64,000 nt of DNA from Pseudonocardia oroxyli (GCF_900102195.1 NZ_FNBE01000012.1:62001-126000); one strand, 5' to 3'; counted from the stretch's first letter, positions 1 through 7,903 are shown. Notes: generated from the sequence alone by a model not told the origin. Numbers and translations: made by a program.

Positions 1-21
1 CGCTGACGCGGTCGTGCGCAG

Positions 22-471
22 TCAGTTGGGCAGCTTGACCACGCTGACGAAGAAGTGGTCGATCTGCTTGATGGCCTCGATGAAGCCGTCGAAGTCGACG
101 GGCTTGGTCACGTAGGCGTTGGCGTGCAGCTGGTAGCTGCGCAGCACGTCCTCCTCGGCCTGGGAGGTGGTGAGCACGATGACCGGGATCGAGCGGAGCT
201 GCTCGTCGTTCTTGATCTCGGCCAGCACCTCGCGCCCGTCCCGGCGCGGCAGGTTGAGGTCGAGCAGGATGAGGTCCGGCCGCGGGTGGTCGGTGTAGGG
301 CTCCTCGTAGCGCAGGTAGGAGAGGGCGGCGTCGCCGTCGGTCACCACGTCGAGCCGGTTGTGCAGGTGCTCTTCGAACGCCTCACGCGTCATGAGAACG
401 TCGCCGGGGTCGTCCTCGACGAGGAGCACGTTGACGATCCGGGCCGGATCGGTGAGGGCTGCGGAGGTCAC
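22..471 (-). CDS. Single-domain response regulator (Rcp1/CheY-like)
   Basis: A 149-residue stand-alone receiver domain. It opens with VNVLLVEDDPGDVLM, which carries the acidic pocket, and has the phospho-acceptor Asp in LILLDLNLP, the conserved Thr in VLTTS and the Lys in VTKPVDF. There is no output domain, so it probably acts by protein contact, as Rcp1-type regulators paired with phytochrome-like kinases do. I chose GTG at 471 because it overlaps the end of the upstream kinase gene (468) by 4 nt, which implies translational coupling. The frame is open further upstream, but that part reads as low-complexity shadow of the kinase. It is the last gene of a three-gene minus-strand signalling operon. 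Confidence 0.9.
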   Translation of the reverse strand: MTSAALTDPARIVNVLLVEDDPGDVLMTREAFEEHLHNRLDVVTDGDAALSYLRYEEPYTDHPRPDLILLDLNLPRRDGREVLAEIKNDEQLRSIPVIVLTTSQAEEDVLRSYQLHANAYVTKPVDFDGFIEAIKQIDHFFVSVVKLPN

Positions 472-2075
472 ACGGGCTCCTTCACGAGCGGGGTCGATGC
501 GGCCGGCTGGACCGTGGGGAGGGTCAGCCGGAAGGTGGTGCCGGGCTCGTCGATCGTGCCGTGGTCGACCCAGATCCGCCCGCCGTGGAACTCGACGATC
601 TTCTTCGCCAGGGCCAACCCGATGCCGGTGCCGCCGTAGACGTCCCGGCCGTGCAGCCGCTGGAAGATGACGAAGATCTTGTCGGTGAACTCCGGCTCGA
701 TGCCGATCCCGTTGTCCGACACGGCGAGCTCCCACTCGTCGTCCACCCGGGTGGCGGACAGCCGCACCACCGGGGCGACGTCCGCGCGGTGGAACTTGAG
801 CCCGTTGCCGAACAGGTTGAACAGCAGCGCCTGCAACAGCCCGGGGTCGCCCGACACCGTCGGCAGGTCCTCGGGGACGACGATCTCCCCCTCGGTGTCC
901 TCGAGGGCGGCGGCGAGCTGGCCCGCGGCCGTGCGCGCGACCGCACCCAGGTCGACCGGCTCGAAGCCGGACGTCGTCCGCCCGACCCGGGAGAAGGCCA
1001 ACAGGTCGTTGATCAGGGTCTGCATGCGCTGGGCCCCGTCGACGGCGAAGGCGATGTACTGGTCCGCGCGGTCGTCGAGCTGCCCGCCGTAGCGGCGCTG
1101 CAGCAGCTGGCAGAAGCTGGACACCTTGCGCAGCGGTTCCTGCAGGTCGTGGCTCGCCACGTAGGCGAACTGCTCCAGGTCGCGGTTGGACCGCTCCAGG
1201 TCGCGGGTCTGCTCGTCGAGCCGGGCGTTGGCGTCGTGGAGTTGGTCGACCTCGCGCTGGATGTGCGCGCGCATGGCCTCGACGTCCGCCCCGAGCGCCA
1301 CGATCTCGCGTGGCCCGCTGCCCCGAACCTCCGTCCCGACGTCACCGTCGACGACCTCCCGCGTGGAGGCGGCCAGCCTGCGCAGCGGCCGGAGGATGAC
1401 GTTGCGCAGCCCCAGCGAGGCCAGCAGCACGAACAGCGCGGCCATCACGGTGATCGCGATCCCGACGATCGCCACGAACGCGATGGCCCCGTCCAGCTGG
1501 CCGCGCGCGATCCGGCGGCTCTCGTCGACCTCTGCGCTCAGGCCGGCGCCCGCGTCCCGGACCTGGTCGAACAGCACCCGACCCGCGGCCTGGTCCGGCC
1601 CCGGCTGCCCGGCGCGGGCGGCCGCGATCGCGGGCTCCGCGAACTCGGCCCGCCACCGCTGCGCGAGCTGCTCGGTCCGGTCGAGCGCGTTCAGGTATTC
1701 CTGCTGCGCGGGCAGCCCGTCGACGGCCCGCAGCTCGGCGGCGGCGTCCCGCTCGGCCTGGACCCCCGTGGTGTAGGGCTCCAGGAACACGGGCTCGGGC
1801 GAGAGGGTGAACCCGCGCAGACCCGTCTCCTGGTCGACGAGCGCGGCGTTCACGGTCTGCGCGGCGGTCACCACCGGCGAGACCTGGTCGAACAGCAGGT
1901 CGCGGGCCTCCCCGATGCGCACCACGGCCCACGTCCCGAGCCCGACGGCGACCAGCGAGAGCACCCCGACGACCGTGGCCCCGACGGTGAACCAGCGCCG
2001 CAGCGTCCAGCGGTTCTCGGCGTCCTCGAGCGCAGCGGTGTGCAGCCGCAGCGGGAAGCGGCGGACCTCGCTCAT
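468..2075 (-). CDS. CHASE3-domain sensor histidine kinase
   Basis: A 535-residue membrane sensor kinase. A first hydrophobic segment (about residues 28-50) and a second (about 205-235) flank an extracytoplasmic CHASE3-like domain containing LVDQETGLRGF. HAMP and coiled-coil sequence follow. The dimerisation/phosphoacceptor domain has His in VASHDLQEPLRKV, the phytochrome-like HisKA subtype. The ATPase has an N box (LFNLFGNGLKFH), a G1 box (DNGIGIE) and a G2 box (GGTGIGLALAKKI). ATG at 2075 overlaps the upstream receiver-PP2C gene by 4 nt. It probably phosphorylates the two receiver proteins encoded on either side. The signal is unknown. Confidence 0.93.
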   Translation of the reverse strand: MSEVRRFPLRLHTAALEDAENRWTLRRWFTVGATVVGVLSLVAVGLGTWAVVRIGEARDLLFDQVSPVVTAAQTVNAALVDQETGLRGFTLSPEPVFLEPYTTGVQAERDAAAELRAVDGLPAQQEYLNALDRTEQLAQRWRAEFAEPAIAAARAGQPGPDQAAGRVLFDQVRDAGAGLSAEVDESRRIARGQLDGAIAFVAIVGIAITVMAALFVLLASLGLRNVILRPLRRLAASTREVVDGDVGTEVRGSGPREIVALGADVEAMRAHIQREVDQLHDANARLDEQTRDLERSNRDLEQFAYVASHDLQEPLRKVSSFCQLLQRRYGGQLDDRADQYIAFAVDGAQRMQTLINDLLAFSRVGRTTSGFEPVDLGAVARTAAGQLAAALEDTEGEIVVPEDLPTVSGDPGLLQALLFNLFGNGLKFHRADVAPVVRLSATRVDDEWELAVSDNGIGIEPEFTDKIFVIFQRLHGRDVYGGTGIGLALAKKIVEFHGGRIWVDHGTIDEPGTTFRLTLPTVQPAASTPLVKEPV

Positions 2076-3223
2076 GCCAGGTCCGCCAGGAGCAGGATGG
2101 CGACGTCGTCCGCGAGCGGGCCGCCGTTGGTCTCCTCGGCCCGCTCGACGAGTCGGGCGGGCAGCTCGGCGGGCGGGACGTCCCGCTCCTCGGCGAGGAG
2201 CTCCACCAGGCCCTCCTGCCAGAGCAGCTCGTTCGGGCGCGGCCCGCGGCCCTCGATCAGCCCGTCGGTGTACAGCAGCAGGCTCCAGCCGGGCCCGAGC
2301 TCCATGGTCTGCGGCTCCCACTTCGTGTCGGTGAGCACCCCCAACGGGACGCCGATGCGCGGCCTGAGCGGTACCGGCCCCGGCTTCAGCGAGATCGGCG
2401 GCGGGTGCCCCGCGGACCGGACGAGCACCCGCGACCCCTCGATCACGACGGTGCAGACCGTGGTGAACAGCATGCTCTCGTGGCGCTCGCTGACCAGCAC
2501 CTCCTGCAGCTTCGGCAGGACCTCCGGCTCGTCGACCCCGGCCAGTACCAGCGCCCGCCAGGAGACCCGCAGCAACGCGCCGAGGGCGGCCTCGTCGGGT
2601 CCGTGGCCGGAGACGTCGCCGATGATCGCGTGCACGGTGCCCGACGGGCCGCGGACGGCGTCGAAGAAGTCCCCGCCGATCACCGCGCGGGTGCGTCCGG
2701 AGCGGTAGAACTGCCTGCCGTGCACGGCGCTGCCCTCGAGCAGCAGGTTCGGCAGCAGGCCGCGTTCGAGGCGCACCGACTCGGCCGCGACCAGCTGCTC
2801 CTCGCGCAGCCGGACCATGCTGGCCTCCGACCGGCGGCGCTCGACGGCGTAGCGGATCGCCCGGATCAACACCGCCCCGTCCGCCTTGTTCTTGACCAGG
2901 TAGTCCTGGGCGCCCGCGCCGACGGCGGCGATGCCGAGGTACTCGTCGTCGAGCCCGGTGAGGACGCAGACCGCGGCGGAGGGATCGGCGAGCAGCAGCT
3001 CGCGCAGGCCCTCGAGGCCGCTGCTGCCGGGGAGGTTCAGGTCGAGCAGCACACAGTCGACGGCCGGCAGCAGCTCGATCGCCGCCGGCACCGACTGCGC
3101 CACCGACACCCGCACGGACGGGTCGACCTCGGCGAGCAGCTCCTGGACGAGGAAGACGTCCCCCGGGTCGTCCTCGACCAGCAGGACCCGCTGACCGGCC
3201 GTTTCGGGTAGGTCTCGGGACAC
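2072..3223 (-). CDS. Response regulator with SpoIIE/PP2C-type phosphatase output
   Basis: A 383-residue protein. The N-terminal receiver domain (about residues 10-125) has VLLVEDDPGDVF, phospho-acceptor Asp in VLLDLNLPG and Lys in DYLVKNK. A helical linker leads to a PP2C-like phosphatase of the RsbU/SpoIIE class, whose metal-binding Asp residues appear in IGGDFFDAV, IIGDVSGHG, LLLYTDGLIE and LADDVAILLL. RsbU-class enzymes usually dephosphorylate an anti-sigma-factor antagonist, so this operon may feed a stress sigma partner-switch. That role is inferred and no antagonist gene is visible nearby. The GTG start at 3223 is the first gene of the operon. Confidence 0.92.
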   Translation of the reverse strand: MSRDLPETAGQRVLLVEDDPGDVFLVQELLAEVDPSVRVSVAQSVPAAIELLPAVDCVLLDLNLPGSSGLEGLRELLLADPSAAVCVLTGLDDEYLGIAAVGAGAQDYLVKNKADGAVLIRAIRYAVERRRSEASMVRLREEQLVAAESVRLERGLLPNLLLEGSAVHGRQFYRSGRTRAVIGGDFFDAVRGPSGTVHAIIGDVSGHGPDEAALGALLRVSWRALVLAGVDEPEVLPKLQEVLVSERHESMLFTTVCTVVIEGSRVLVRSAGHPPPISLKPGPVPLRPRIGVPLGVLTDTKWEPQTMELGPGWSLLLYTDGLIEGRGPRPNELLWQEGLVELLAEERDVPPAELPARLVERAEETNGGPLADDVAILLLADLA

Positions 3224-3307
3224 GGACGACCTCTCGTCGGGGAGAGAGTCAGCCTAGGACGTGTCCGCGCACGCGGCAGCGCCGGGCCGGGTGATCCCGC
3301 TGCGCCT

Positions 3308-3970
3308 TCAGACGGCGGCGAGGACCGAGGTGAACAGGCCCAGCCCCTGGACCGACGGGCCGGTGAGCAGATCGATCGCGTGCTCGGGGTGCGGCATCAG
3401 GCCGACGACCCGGCCGTTCGCCGAGGTGACACCCGCGATGTCGTTCGTGGAGCCGTTCGGGTTGCCGCCGACGTAGCGGAACGCGACCCGCCCCTCGCCC
3501 TCGATCTCGGCGAGCGTCTCGGGGGCCGCGACGAAGCGGCCCTCCGCGTTCTTCACCGGGACGACGATCTCCTCGCCCGCGCCGTACCCGGAGGTCCAGG
3601 CGGTGTCGGCGTTCTCCACCCGCAGCGCCTGGTCGCGGCACACGAAGTGCAGCTTCTCGTTGCGGGTCAGGGCGCCCGGGAGCAGGTCCGCCTCGCAGAG
3701 GATCTGGAAGCCGTTGCAGATGCCGAGGACCGGCAGGCCCTTCGCAGCGCCGTCGACGACCTCGCGCATGATCGGCGCGAGGCTCGCGATGGCGCCGGCG
3801 CGCAGGTAGTCGCCGTAGGAGAACCCGCCGGGGACGACGACCGCGTCCACGCCCTGCAGGTCGTGGTCGCCGTGCCACAGGGACACGGCCTCGGCGCCCG
3901 CGTAACGGACGGCGCGGGCGGCGTCGACGTCGTCGAGCGTGCCGGGGAACGTGATGACCCCGATCCTCAC
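3308..3970 (-). CDS. purQ: Phosphoribosylformylglycinamidine synthase subunit PurQ
   Basis: Glutamine amidotransferase subunit of FGAM synthase, which supplies ammonia to PurL in step 4 of purine synthesis. The 220-residue protein matches the family length. It starts [14 protein letters not shown], has the nucleophile Cys in [10 protein letters not shown] and the triad His/Glu region in [11 protein letters not shown] near the C terminus. It overlaps purS by 4 nt (ATG at 3970), so the two are translationally coupled. purL is not in this window. Confidence 0.97.
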   Translation of the reverse strand: MRIGVITFPGTLDDVDAARAVRYAGAEAVSLWHGDHDLQGVDAVVVPGGFSYGDYLRAGAIASLAPIMREVVDGAAKGLPVLGICNGFQILCEADLLPGALTRNEKLHFVCRDQALRVENADTAWTSGYGAGEEIVVPVKNAEGRFVAAPETLAEIEGEGRVAFRYVGGNPNGSTNDIAGVTSANGRVVGLMPHPEHAIDLLTGPSVQGLGLFTSVLAAV

Positions 3971-4197
3971 AGCCGGGTCACCTTCCAGTCCTCGATCACG
4001 GGGTTGGCGAGCAGGTCACCGGCGATGCGGTGCAGCGTCTCGTCGTCCACCGAGTCGTCCACCTCGAGCTCGAAGTGCTTGCCCTGCCGCACCTCGATGC
4101 CGGACACGCCGATCCGGGTGAGCGCACGGGAGACCGCCTGGCCCTGCACGTCCAGGATCTCCGGCTTGGGCATCACGTCCACGACCACTCTCGCCAC
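3967..4197 (-). CDS. purS: Phosphoribosylformylglycinamidine synthase subunit PurS
   Basis: Small 76-residue subunit that bridges PurQ and PurL. It shows the typical [22 protein letters not shown] start and the conserved [11 protein letters not shown] and [10 protein letters not shown] segments. The start is GTG at 4197. The probable promoter lies only a few bases upstream and overlaps one firing the other way into the split MBL gene. Confidence 0.96.
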   Translation of the reverse strand: MARVVVDVMPKPEILDVQGQAVSRALTRIGVSGIEVRQGKHFELEVDDSVDDETLHRIAGDLLANPVIEDWKVTRL

Positions 4198-4203
4198 GTT
4201 TCC

Positions 4204-4213
4204 AGCCTACGGT
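4204..4213. promoter_or_regulatory. Overlapping divergent -10 hexamers, likely leaderless promoters
   Basis: AGCCTACGGT contains TACGGT (4208-4213) reading right and TAGGCT (4209-4204) reading left, both matching TANNNT and sharing the TA step. The rightward hexamer ends 7 nt before ATG 4221 and the leftward one 6 nt before purS GTG 4197, which is the spacing expected for leaderless transcripts in actinobacteria. The whole purS to MBL gap is only 23 bp, so little else could serve. In the integrated state the rightward promoter would transcribe the integrase. Confidence 0.5.
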
Positions 4214-4220
4214 GTCGTCC

Positions 4221-4262
4221 ATGCAGCTCACCCACTACGGGCATGCTAACGCTACGGTTTGA
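4221..4262 (+). pseudogene. Severed 5' end of the MBL-fold gene (13-codon ORF)
   Basis: Reads MQLTHYGHANATV then TGA (4260-4262). Codons up to the start of CAT come from the host MBL-fold gene and the rest from the element. Joining 4221-4243 to 18222-18831 gives exactly 211 codons (MQLTHYGHACVLV...), a canonical MBL-fold start, so this is the original N terminus. The TGA is 3 nt before the integrase GTG, which allows translational coupling to the integrase. Confidence 0.88.
4233..4243 (+). repeat. attL core, CACTACGGGCA
   Basis: This 11-bp sequence recurs at 18211-18221. Sequence to its left (ATGCAGCTCACC) continues the host MBL gene and sequence to its right belongs to the element. The next bases are T then GC here and C then GC at the right end, so identity could be stretched to 14 with one mismatch. 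A short core beside the integrase start is typical of large serine integrases. The exact crossover dinucleotide cannot be placed. Confidence 0.85.
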
Positions 4263-4265
4263 GAC

Positions 4266-5717
4266 GTGGGGAGAGTTCTGGGACGGGTGCGCCTGTCTGT
4301 CGCAGCCGATGAGTCGACGTCACCGGAGCGTCAGCGACAGCACATCGAGACGTGGGCAACATCCCGTGGTCACGAGGTCATCGGCTGGGCCGAAGACGTC
4401 GGCTACTCAGGGGCTAAGTCGCCGTTCGATGCCCCGGCGTTAGGCCCCTGGCTCAAGCAACCTGATCTCCGGGGCTCCTGGGACATCCTCGCTGGCTACC
4501 GCCTCGATCGGCTGACACGCCGGGTGCGGTACCTGTCCGAGCTCATCGAGCTAGCGGGCGAGCACGGTAAGGACATCGTCAGCACTACGGAGGCATTCGA
4601 GCTGGGCTCTCCCCTGGGCAAGGGGATGATCTACTTCATCGGGGTCTTCGCCGAGATGGAGTGGGACGCGATCAGCGAGCGCGTCACGGACTCACAGCGA
4701 GAGCTGAGGAAGGTTGGCCGCTACAGGGGTGGCCCGGTCCCCTACGGCTACCGGAAGGTCAAGGCTGACCCCGGGTGGCACCTTGAGGAAGACCCCGAGA
4801 CTGCTGACATCGTCCGGGACCTCGTCGACCGCTACCTCGGAGGCGAGTCGCTGAGCGCTCTAGCCAGGTCCCTCAACGATGACGGCATCCCCTCTCCCAA
4901 GGGAGGCCAGTGGGCGACTAGCTCCCTGTCTGTCCTGCTGCGCTCGCGTGCCCTCATCGGACAGTCGACTCACAAGGGCGCCGTGGTAGTCGGAGCCAAC
5001 GGCTTGCCGGTGCAGCGTGCCGAACCGCTCATCACGGCCGCCCGCTGGCACGATCTACAGGACGAACTCGCGAAGGGACGCAACCGGCCAGCCGGCGCCA
5101 AGAGTGGCCCGCCGAAGTTGCTCCGCGACATCCTGTTCTGTGGTGCCTGCGGTTCGAAGATGTATCACCAGAAGACCTCTTCGAGGGGCCGCTTCTACAC
5201 GGCGTACTGGCGATGCTCTGCTGTCACACACCCAAGGGCCGACGGCCCGCGATGCTCTGAGCCATACGTTCCAGCCTCCTCCATCGAGGGCCAGGCGGTC
5301 GAGCTGGCGAAGGTGAAGATCGGCCACATCCCGCGCACTGTCGAGGTCTACCGGGAGGCAGAAGGGCCAGCGGAGGAACTGGCGGTGGTCGAGGATGCCC
5401 TTCGGATCGCCCGCAAAGAGCGGGACGAGGGCCTTTACGTCGGCGAGGATGACGCCTATCTCAATCGGGTGCGCGGACTCATCGCCACCCGCGATGAGCT
5501 GCGGAAGATGCCCTCACGACCGGCACGAATGGAACGCATCGCCTCAGGCGGGACGTGGGGGGAAGCCCTCGATGCCGCTGAGTCCCCGGAGGAGACTCGC
5601 GCCATCCTCCTCATGACCGGGATGCGACTTACAGCCAAGAATCGCGGCATTGACGTTGGCGTCTCGTTCGATGAGGGGATCATTGCGGCTGCATTCCCTG
5701 CGGAAGTCAGCGCATGA
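4266..5717 (+). CDS. int: Large serine recombinase (site-specific integrase)
   Basis: A 483-residue serine integrase. The resolvase-type catalytic domain has the nucleophile Ser at about residue 11 (VRLSVAADESTSPERQ) and the conserved RLDRLTRR near residue 80. The recombinase domain contains VPYGYRKV and GIPSPKGG. A zinc ribbon follows, with CGACGSKM near residue 292 and later Cys in YWRCSAV and PRCSEPY, then a coiled-coil stretch. It starts at GTG 4266, only 22 nt inside the element, so it has almost no promoter of its own. It should be served by the host MBL promoter when integrated, and by read-through from rep across attP when circular. Confidence 0.95.
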   Translation: MGRVLGRVRLSVAADESTSPERQRQHIETWATSRGHEVIGWAEDVGYSGAKSPFDAPALGPWLKQPDLRGSWDILAGYRLDRLTRRVRYLSELIELAGEHGKDIVSTTEAFELGSPLGKGMIYFIGVFAEMEWDAISERVTDSQRELRKVGRYRGGPVPYGYRKVKADPGWHLEEDPETADIVRDLVDRYLGGESLSALARSLNDDGIPSPKGGQWATSSLSVLLRSRALIGQSTHKGAVVVGANGLPVQRAEPLITAARWHDLQDELAKGRNRPAGAKSGPPKLLRDILFCGACGSKMYHQKTSSRGRFYTAYWRCSAVTHPRADGPRCSEPYVPASSIEGQAVELAKVKIGHIPRTVEVYREAEGPAEELAVVEDALRIARKERDEGLYVGEDDAYLNRVRGLIATRDELRKMPSRPARMERIASGGTWGEALDAAESPEETRAILLMTGMRLTAKNRGIDVGVSFDEGIIAAAFPAEVSA

Positions 5718-5959
5718 ACCTGATCCACGACGTGTCCGGCCTGATCGAGGTCTACCAAAACGGGCCGCTCGTGACGATCGTCCGAGATTCCGGACTGTCA
5801 CGACGAAGTACAGAGATCAGAGAAGTGAAAGCCCGGTTCCTGACCGGGCAGTCAGAACAATTGAGCCAAGAACTAGTGACCGCCGCCGCTCAGATGAGGA
5901 GCGGTTTTGCATATACAACGAACTATCTGATTGTGAATAATGACAACACCAAAGCCTAG
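5714..5959 (+). CDS. Small protein downstream of integrase, unknown
   Basis: An 81-residue protein (MNLIHDVSGLIEVYQNGP...). Its ATG overlaps the integrase TGA (ATGA at 5714), indicating coupled translation. It is mixed helix/strand, without Cys motifs or a signal peptide. I do not recognise a family. A recombination directionality factor is one possibility, since serine-integrase elements often keep such a small protein next to int, but nothing in the residues proves it. Confidence 0.6.
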   Translation: MNLIHDVSGLIEVYQNGPLVTIVRDSGLSRRSTEIREVKARFLTGQSEQLSQELVTAAAQMRSGFAYTTNYLIVNNDNTKA

Positions 5960-6113
5960 CGCCACGTTCGGAGCGTGGCGATACGAATCCCTCAAGATGG
6001 CAGGCCGGGTCATCATCCCGGCCCATTTCAACGAGTACGACCGCAGGTCAATTGACAAGCGGACCGTGAACGACCACGACACGAAAGCCCACCATGACAG
6101 CGACGACGCCTGA
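5940..6113 (+). CDS. Small basic protein, unknown
   Basis: A 57-codon ORF starting ATG 5940 (MTTPKPSATFGAWRYE...), overlapping the gene before by 20 nt and the gene after (ATG 6094) by 20 nt. The tight stacking, rather than the residues, is the argument for it. The C terminus is His/Asp-rich (HDTKAHHDSDDA). The overlap makes a chance ORF possible. Confidence 0.4.
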   Translation: MTTPKPSATFGAWRYESLKMAGRVIIPAHFNEYDRRSIDKRTVNDHDTKAHHDSDDA

Positions 6114-6750
6114 CTTCGAGGCGCACGTACGCGCTGAGTGGAGGAACGCCCCCGAAGGGGCGTATGAACTTGCAGCCGACTTGGCTTCACGGGCCGATGG
6201 CGACGGCATCGTGCGGACTCTGCCTCCGCAATGGAACAACACAGCTTCCGGCATGTTCGAGGCTCAGGGGCTTCTAGAGGCGATTCATGTTGCCGGCGTG
6301 CCCGTGGTGCGGTTGATGCTGCCTGCCCCCGAGCCGCTATCCATCCTTGAGCCGGTTATCCCGGTCGTGCTCGATGTCCAGACGGAATCAATAGCGGCTG
6401 AGTGGGAGTGGGATGCAAGTAAGGGTCTTCAGTCAGCCAAGCAATGGAGTCTAGAGCTGAACGCCTGCAAAGCATCGGGACTTACGGCTACGGATAAGCT
6501 GATCGCCTGGGCCATTCGTGAGCACGTGAATGTAAAAGATGGAACCGTCTACATCGGCTCCGATAGGGTAGCCCAATTCATTGGTCGAAGTAGCGATAAC
6601 GTTAAGAAGCGCAGGAAAGCACTGCAAGATGCCGGATGGTTCCAGGACACCGGCCGTAAGGTCGGGTTCGCCAAGGTGTGGCGACTGAACATCCCCGAGT
6701 GCGACTGTGGCGCACACGGTGGCTTCACCCCCGTTCGAACCAAGGGGTAG
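6094..6750 (+). CDS. Winged-helix DNA-binding protein (HTH_36-like)
   Basis: 218 residues. The N-terminal ~100 residues are unrecognised. Residues ~115-205 form a replication-regulator type winged helix: LTATDKLIAWAIREHV, then VYIGSDRVAQFIGRSSDNVKKRRKALQDAGWFQDTGRK, with a recognition helix and a wing (VGFAKVWRLN). A C-terminal CDCGAH motif could bind metal. It sits last in the integrase cluster, just upstream of a region rich in repeats and hairpins, so control of element copy or excision is plausible but unproved. Confidence 0.7.
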   Translation: MTATTPDFEAHVRAEWRNAPEGAYELAADLASRADGDGIVRTLPPQWNNTASGMFEAQGLLEAIHVAGVPVVRLMLPAPEPLSILEPVIPVVLDVQTESIAAEWEWDASKGLQSAKQWSLELNACKASGLTATDKLIAWAIREHVNVKDGTVYIGSDRVAQFIGRSSDNVKKRRKALQDAGWFQDTGRKVGFAKVWRLNIPECDCGAHGGFTPVRTKG

Positions 6751-6831
6751 TCCCGGCGAATTGGGGGGTAGGTCCAGAGATCCAGAGGGTAGACGGGTAC
6801 CCCCTATACAACCAAGAGAACAACCGAGGTA

Positions 6832-6847
6832 AACAACCGAGGTTGTT
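6832..6847. promoter_or_regulatory. Perfect palindrome AACAACC-GA-GGTTGTT
   Basis: Two 7-bp arms separated by GA, immediately preceded by a direct copy of AACAACCGAGGT. This layout fits a dimeric repressor operator or an origin-binding site for Rep or the HTH protein just upstream. Confidence 0.5.
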
Positions 6848-6867
6848 CAGAGGTATTACAGGAGAGC

Positions 6868-6887
6868 CCCGACCTGATGGGGTCGGG
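6868..6887 (+). terminator. Stem-loop after the integrase cluster
   Basis: CCCGACC and GGTCGGG form a 7-bp stem with a 6-nt loop, followed by CCTCCTTGTT. It would end transcripts coming through the integrase gene cluster. Confidence 0.5.
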
Positions 6888-7092
6888 CCTCCTTGTTCGG
6901 CCGCCAGGTGGCGGCGGATGCATCCTCACATATCTGCTCGGATGTTCAGCCTTCTGACGTCCCTTCGGGCCGGATAGTCGTCGGCAATCGATGATGCCGA
7001 CGCTCATCTAAAGGGTGAGAGCTGAGCAGGGATCACCCGAACTTCGTCCGGCTGACCTGTGACCTCTGTATGACTCCGGTCACATCCCGTGA

Positions 7093-7121
7093 GTCCTCTG
7101 TCCTCGATCTGAACAGAGGAC
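7093..7121. other. Perfect 9-bp stem hairpin
   Basis: GTCCTCTGT (7093-7101) pairs with ACAGAGGAC (7113-7121) around an 11-nt loop. It has no U-tract, so it is more likely part of an origin or structured RNA than a terminator. Confidence 0.5.
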
Positions 7122-7398
7122 ACCCATCTAACGGGTAGAGGGGTAAGAGAAGCACCCCAACCACCGCTCCCGGCTCTTCGGCCGGTAGATCAATGAGCCT
7201 TCCTCTTGCCTTGGGCTCTGGGCCACTCGTATCTGACGAGTGGCCCTATCAAGTTTGGGCTCCTCCCGCTAGGCGGCGGGGGATGAGTCCGCCGTCTGGG
7301 ACTGTCGTCCCTGGCGGAAACATTCGGCTGTCCCTTCGGGATCGTGTGTGGCAGCCGACAGAGACGTTGGTTCACCAGGCCAACGGCTCCGGCCCCTC

Positions 7399-7442
7399 GA
7401 TCACCTTTGCCCTCTCCATCGGTGATCGGGGGCTGTTCTTTT
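7399..7442 (+). terminator. Terminator or attenuator before the small-HTH operon
   Basis: GATCACC (7399-7405) pairs with GGTGATC (7421-7427). The stem can be extended by C/G runs on both sides, and a T-rich tract ends near 7442. It lies about 45 bp before ATG 7488 with no gene just upstream, so it could attenuate the downstream operon. Confidence 0.5.
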
Positions 7443-7487
7443 TCACCCTCACTAGTTCTTCCTCTTATTCTTCCCCTAAGGAGCATC

Positions 7488-7730
7488 ATGGACGACGAGC
7501 GTGCTGCGCTCGTAGCAGGAATCAGGGCCGCGGTTGACCGCGTGCCAGGCACAAGCCAGATGGCGAAGGCCGCAGTTCTCGGCGTTGGGCCTTCCACTCT
7601 TGAGCGCTGGCAGAGCGGCGCTTCAAAGCCGGCTGAGCATCGGCTGGCACGGCTTGCTAACAAGAGCGGGCTATCCCAGGAGGCTATTAGAAACGGTGGC
7701 GTAGAGCCCACCGACGACATCGAGGATTGA
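7488..7730 (+). CDS. Small HTH-like protein
   Basis: 80 residues starting ATG 7488 behind a good ribosome site (AAGGAG, 7478-7483). The centre, SQMAKAAVLGVGPSTLERWQSGASKPAEHRLARLANKSGLS, reads as a helix-turn-helix of the Xre/IHF-independent small type: turn residues GVG, recognition helix STLERWQSG, scaffold ARLANKSG. It is first of four genes joined by 1-nt stop/start overlaps to 9176. The longer frame open from 7344 has no ribosome site and crosses the terminator, so I rejected it. Confidence 0.7.
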   Translation: MDDERAALVAGIRAAVDRVPGTSQMAKAAVLGVGPSTLERWQSGASKPAEHRLARLANKSGLSQEAIRNGGVEPTDDIED

Positions 7731-7903
7731 TGTTCAGCTACTCTCAATCGCAAGACCTTGCTCGTGACGAGCAGCTAGCCAAGCAAATGTCAGCGGCACT
7801 GTTCGGCTCCGATGAGCCGATCGACACCAACGAGACGGACGAAGACCCGTCCGTTGCTGGACTCATGCACGACTACCTTCTTAACAACCTGAACGGAATC
7901 TAA
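7730..7903 (+). CDS. Small acidic protein, unknown
   Basis: 57 residues (MFSYSQSQDLARDEQLAKQM...). The start overlaps the previous stop as TGATG, and its TAA overlaps the next ATG as TAATG (7901-7905). Acidic middle (DEPIDTNETDEDPS). No family recognised. The junctions on both sides make it a credible gene of this operon. Confidence 0.6.
   Translation: MFSYSQSQDLARDEQLAKQMSAALFGSDEPIDTNETDEDPSVAGLMHDYLLNNLNGI

Larger units (their letters stand above)
6751..7487 (+). other. 737-bp non-coding region with iterons, palindrome and hairpins
   Basis: No convincing gene. It holds GGGTAG-type repeats (6745-6750, 6766-6771, 6787-6792, 7133-7138), a duplicated AACAACCGAGGT (6819-6830, 6832-6843) whose second copy lies in a perfect palindrome, and a paired motif CATCTAAMGGGTRRGA-like at 7005-7020 and 7125-7140. 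Hairpins are at 6868-6887, 7093-7121, 7325-7357 and 7399-7427. This is a candidate replication origin or a structured leader for the operon starting at 7488. Confidence 0.6.

Noticed and set aside
4230..4267. Symmetric attP arms
   Set aside because: CTCAAA (18200-18205) and TTTGAG (4258-4263) are inverted, but their distances from the core differ (about 13 and 22 bp), so I do not claim them as integrase half-sites.
7193..7537. Protein-coding gene in the hairpin-rich region
   Set aside because: The frame crosses the terminator-like hairpin, lacks a ribosome site and has a low-complexity Ser-rich end.
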